NCBI GenBank assembly: GCA_963556495.2
Contig: OY747700.1
Coordinates: forward strand, 3,291,001 to 3,355,000
Length of the DNA stretch: 64,000 nucleotides
Direction: 5' to 3'
Source of the DNA: Valencia hispanica
Lineage: Eukaryota; Chordata; Actinopteri; Cyprinodontiformes; Valenciidae
Positions 63,634 to 64,000 of this stretch are shown here, one piece after another. The position numbers and the translations under genes are program-made. The notes under the pieces were generated by a model that saw only the letters and a list, made by a program, of their open reading frames with translations, made no database searches and was not told the origin of the DNA. Positions within the stretch are counted from its first letter, which is position 1. Every line of letters starts with the position of its first letter.

Positions 63634-64000
63634 CCAGGCGGTCGGAGAGCAGCAGACCTCCCCGGTTTTACTCGGTTCTGTTCGACTCAGTCCACGGAGG
63701 ATCCTGACGGGACGCGGAGATCCTGAGTGGATTGGGAAACTGAAACTCCAGCAGCAGCTCTGAGGGAAGCCTCCACCCCTCTCAACCCCACCTCCACCTC
63801 CACCTCCAACCCTGCCGGTTAAATCGGACTCTGCCCATCAGTGCGCAGCCAGTCATTAATAAGGAGAGAACCGATCAGTCAGTTATATGGAGGAACTTCA
63901 TTAAAAAGCTTACATTTTTAACCGGAGCCTTTTTCATCGGGAGTATTTTTAGTTCTAAAAATAATTAAACTGTTTAAAACTCAAACTTCAGTTTAAATTA
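63634..64000 (-). promoter_or_regulatory. 5' UTR and proximal promoter, possibly bidirectional
   Basis: Upstream of the start codon. Contains a (CTCCAC)-type run at about 63788-63810, a GT/Sp-box-like sequence on the sense strand, and no obvious TATA at a normal distance. In tetrapods COL4A3 and COL4A4 start head-to-head from a shared promoter; the partner gene would lie beyond 64000 and is not visible. Confidence 0.4.

Noticed and set aside
62904..63120. tRNA-like 3' end of the teleost repeat as a tRNA gene
   Set aside because: No complete cloverleaf can be drawn; it belongs to the interspersed repeat.

Overview
This 64-kb window is teleost genomic DNA. It holds one large gene, split into many exons on the minus strand, set among fish-type transposons. 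The gene is the type IV collagen alpha-3 chain, col4a3. I could trace a complete set of 52 coding exons, from the signal-peptide exon (63538-63633) to the stop codon (5539). Splice phases agree at every junction except one. The summed coding length is 5,012 nt. Removing an apparent 2-nt excess in exon 50 gives 1,669 codons plus stop, which from memory is almost the length and exon count of human COL4A3 (1,670 aa, 52 exons). The alpha-3 call rests on the NC1 domain ([37 protein letters not shown]), the N-terminal Cys cluster, and the CxxC interruption in exon 23 that matches human CTQC.

Layout, in transcription order (high to low coordinates). The promoter and 5' UTR lie at about 63634-64000; in other vertebrates col4a4 lies head-to-head here, but it is outside the window. 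Intron 1 (7.5 kb) carries LINE and DNA-transposon debris. Exons 2-7 are widely spaced by a complete Tc1-like element, an unclassified element with terminal direct repeats, and a nearly intact two-ORF LINE. Exons 7-16 are compact. Introns 16 and 18-20 carry an LTR-type element with a nested Tc1-like insertion, two related MITEs and a decayed SAMD3-like gene on the plus strand. Exons 21-44 run from 26815 to 15790. Intron 44 holds a duplicated GC-rich repeat, one copy with an internal inversion. Exons 45-52 encode the last triple-helical repeats and the NC1 domain. Below the stop codon lies repeat-rich intergenic DNA.

The mobile elements identify the clade: two-ORF LINEs with an esterase-type ORF1, Tc1 elements with ~200-bp inverted repeats, hAT-type MITEs with 8-bp target duplications, and fish SINE bodies. 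I cannot name the species.

Three points about the collagen deserve attention. Exon 50 appears frameshifted by 2 nt. A 249-residue stretch of the triple helix (exons 38-44) contains 18 cysteines. The NC1 segment that normally carries the Met-rich sulfilimine-bond site has no methionine.
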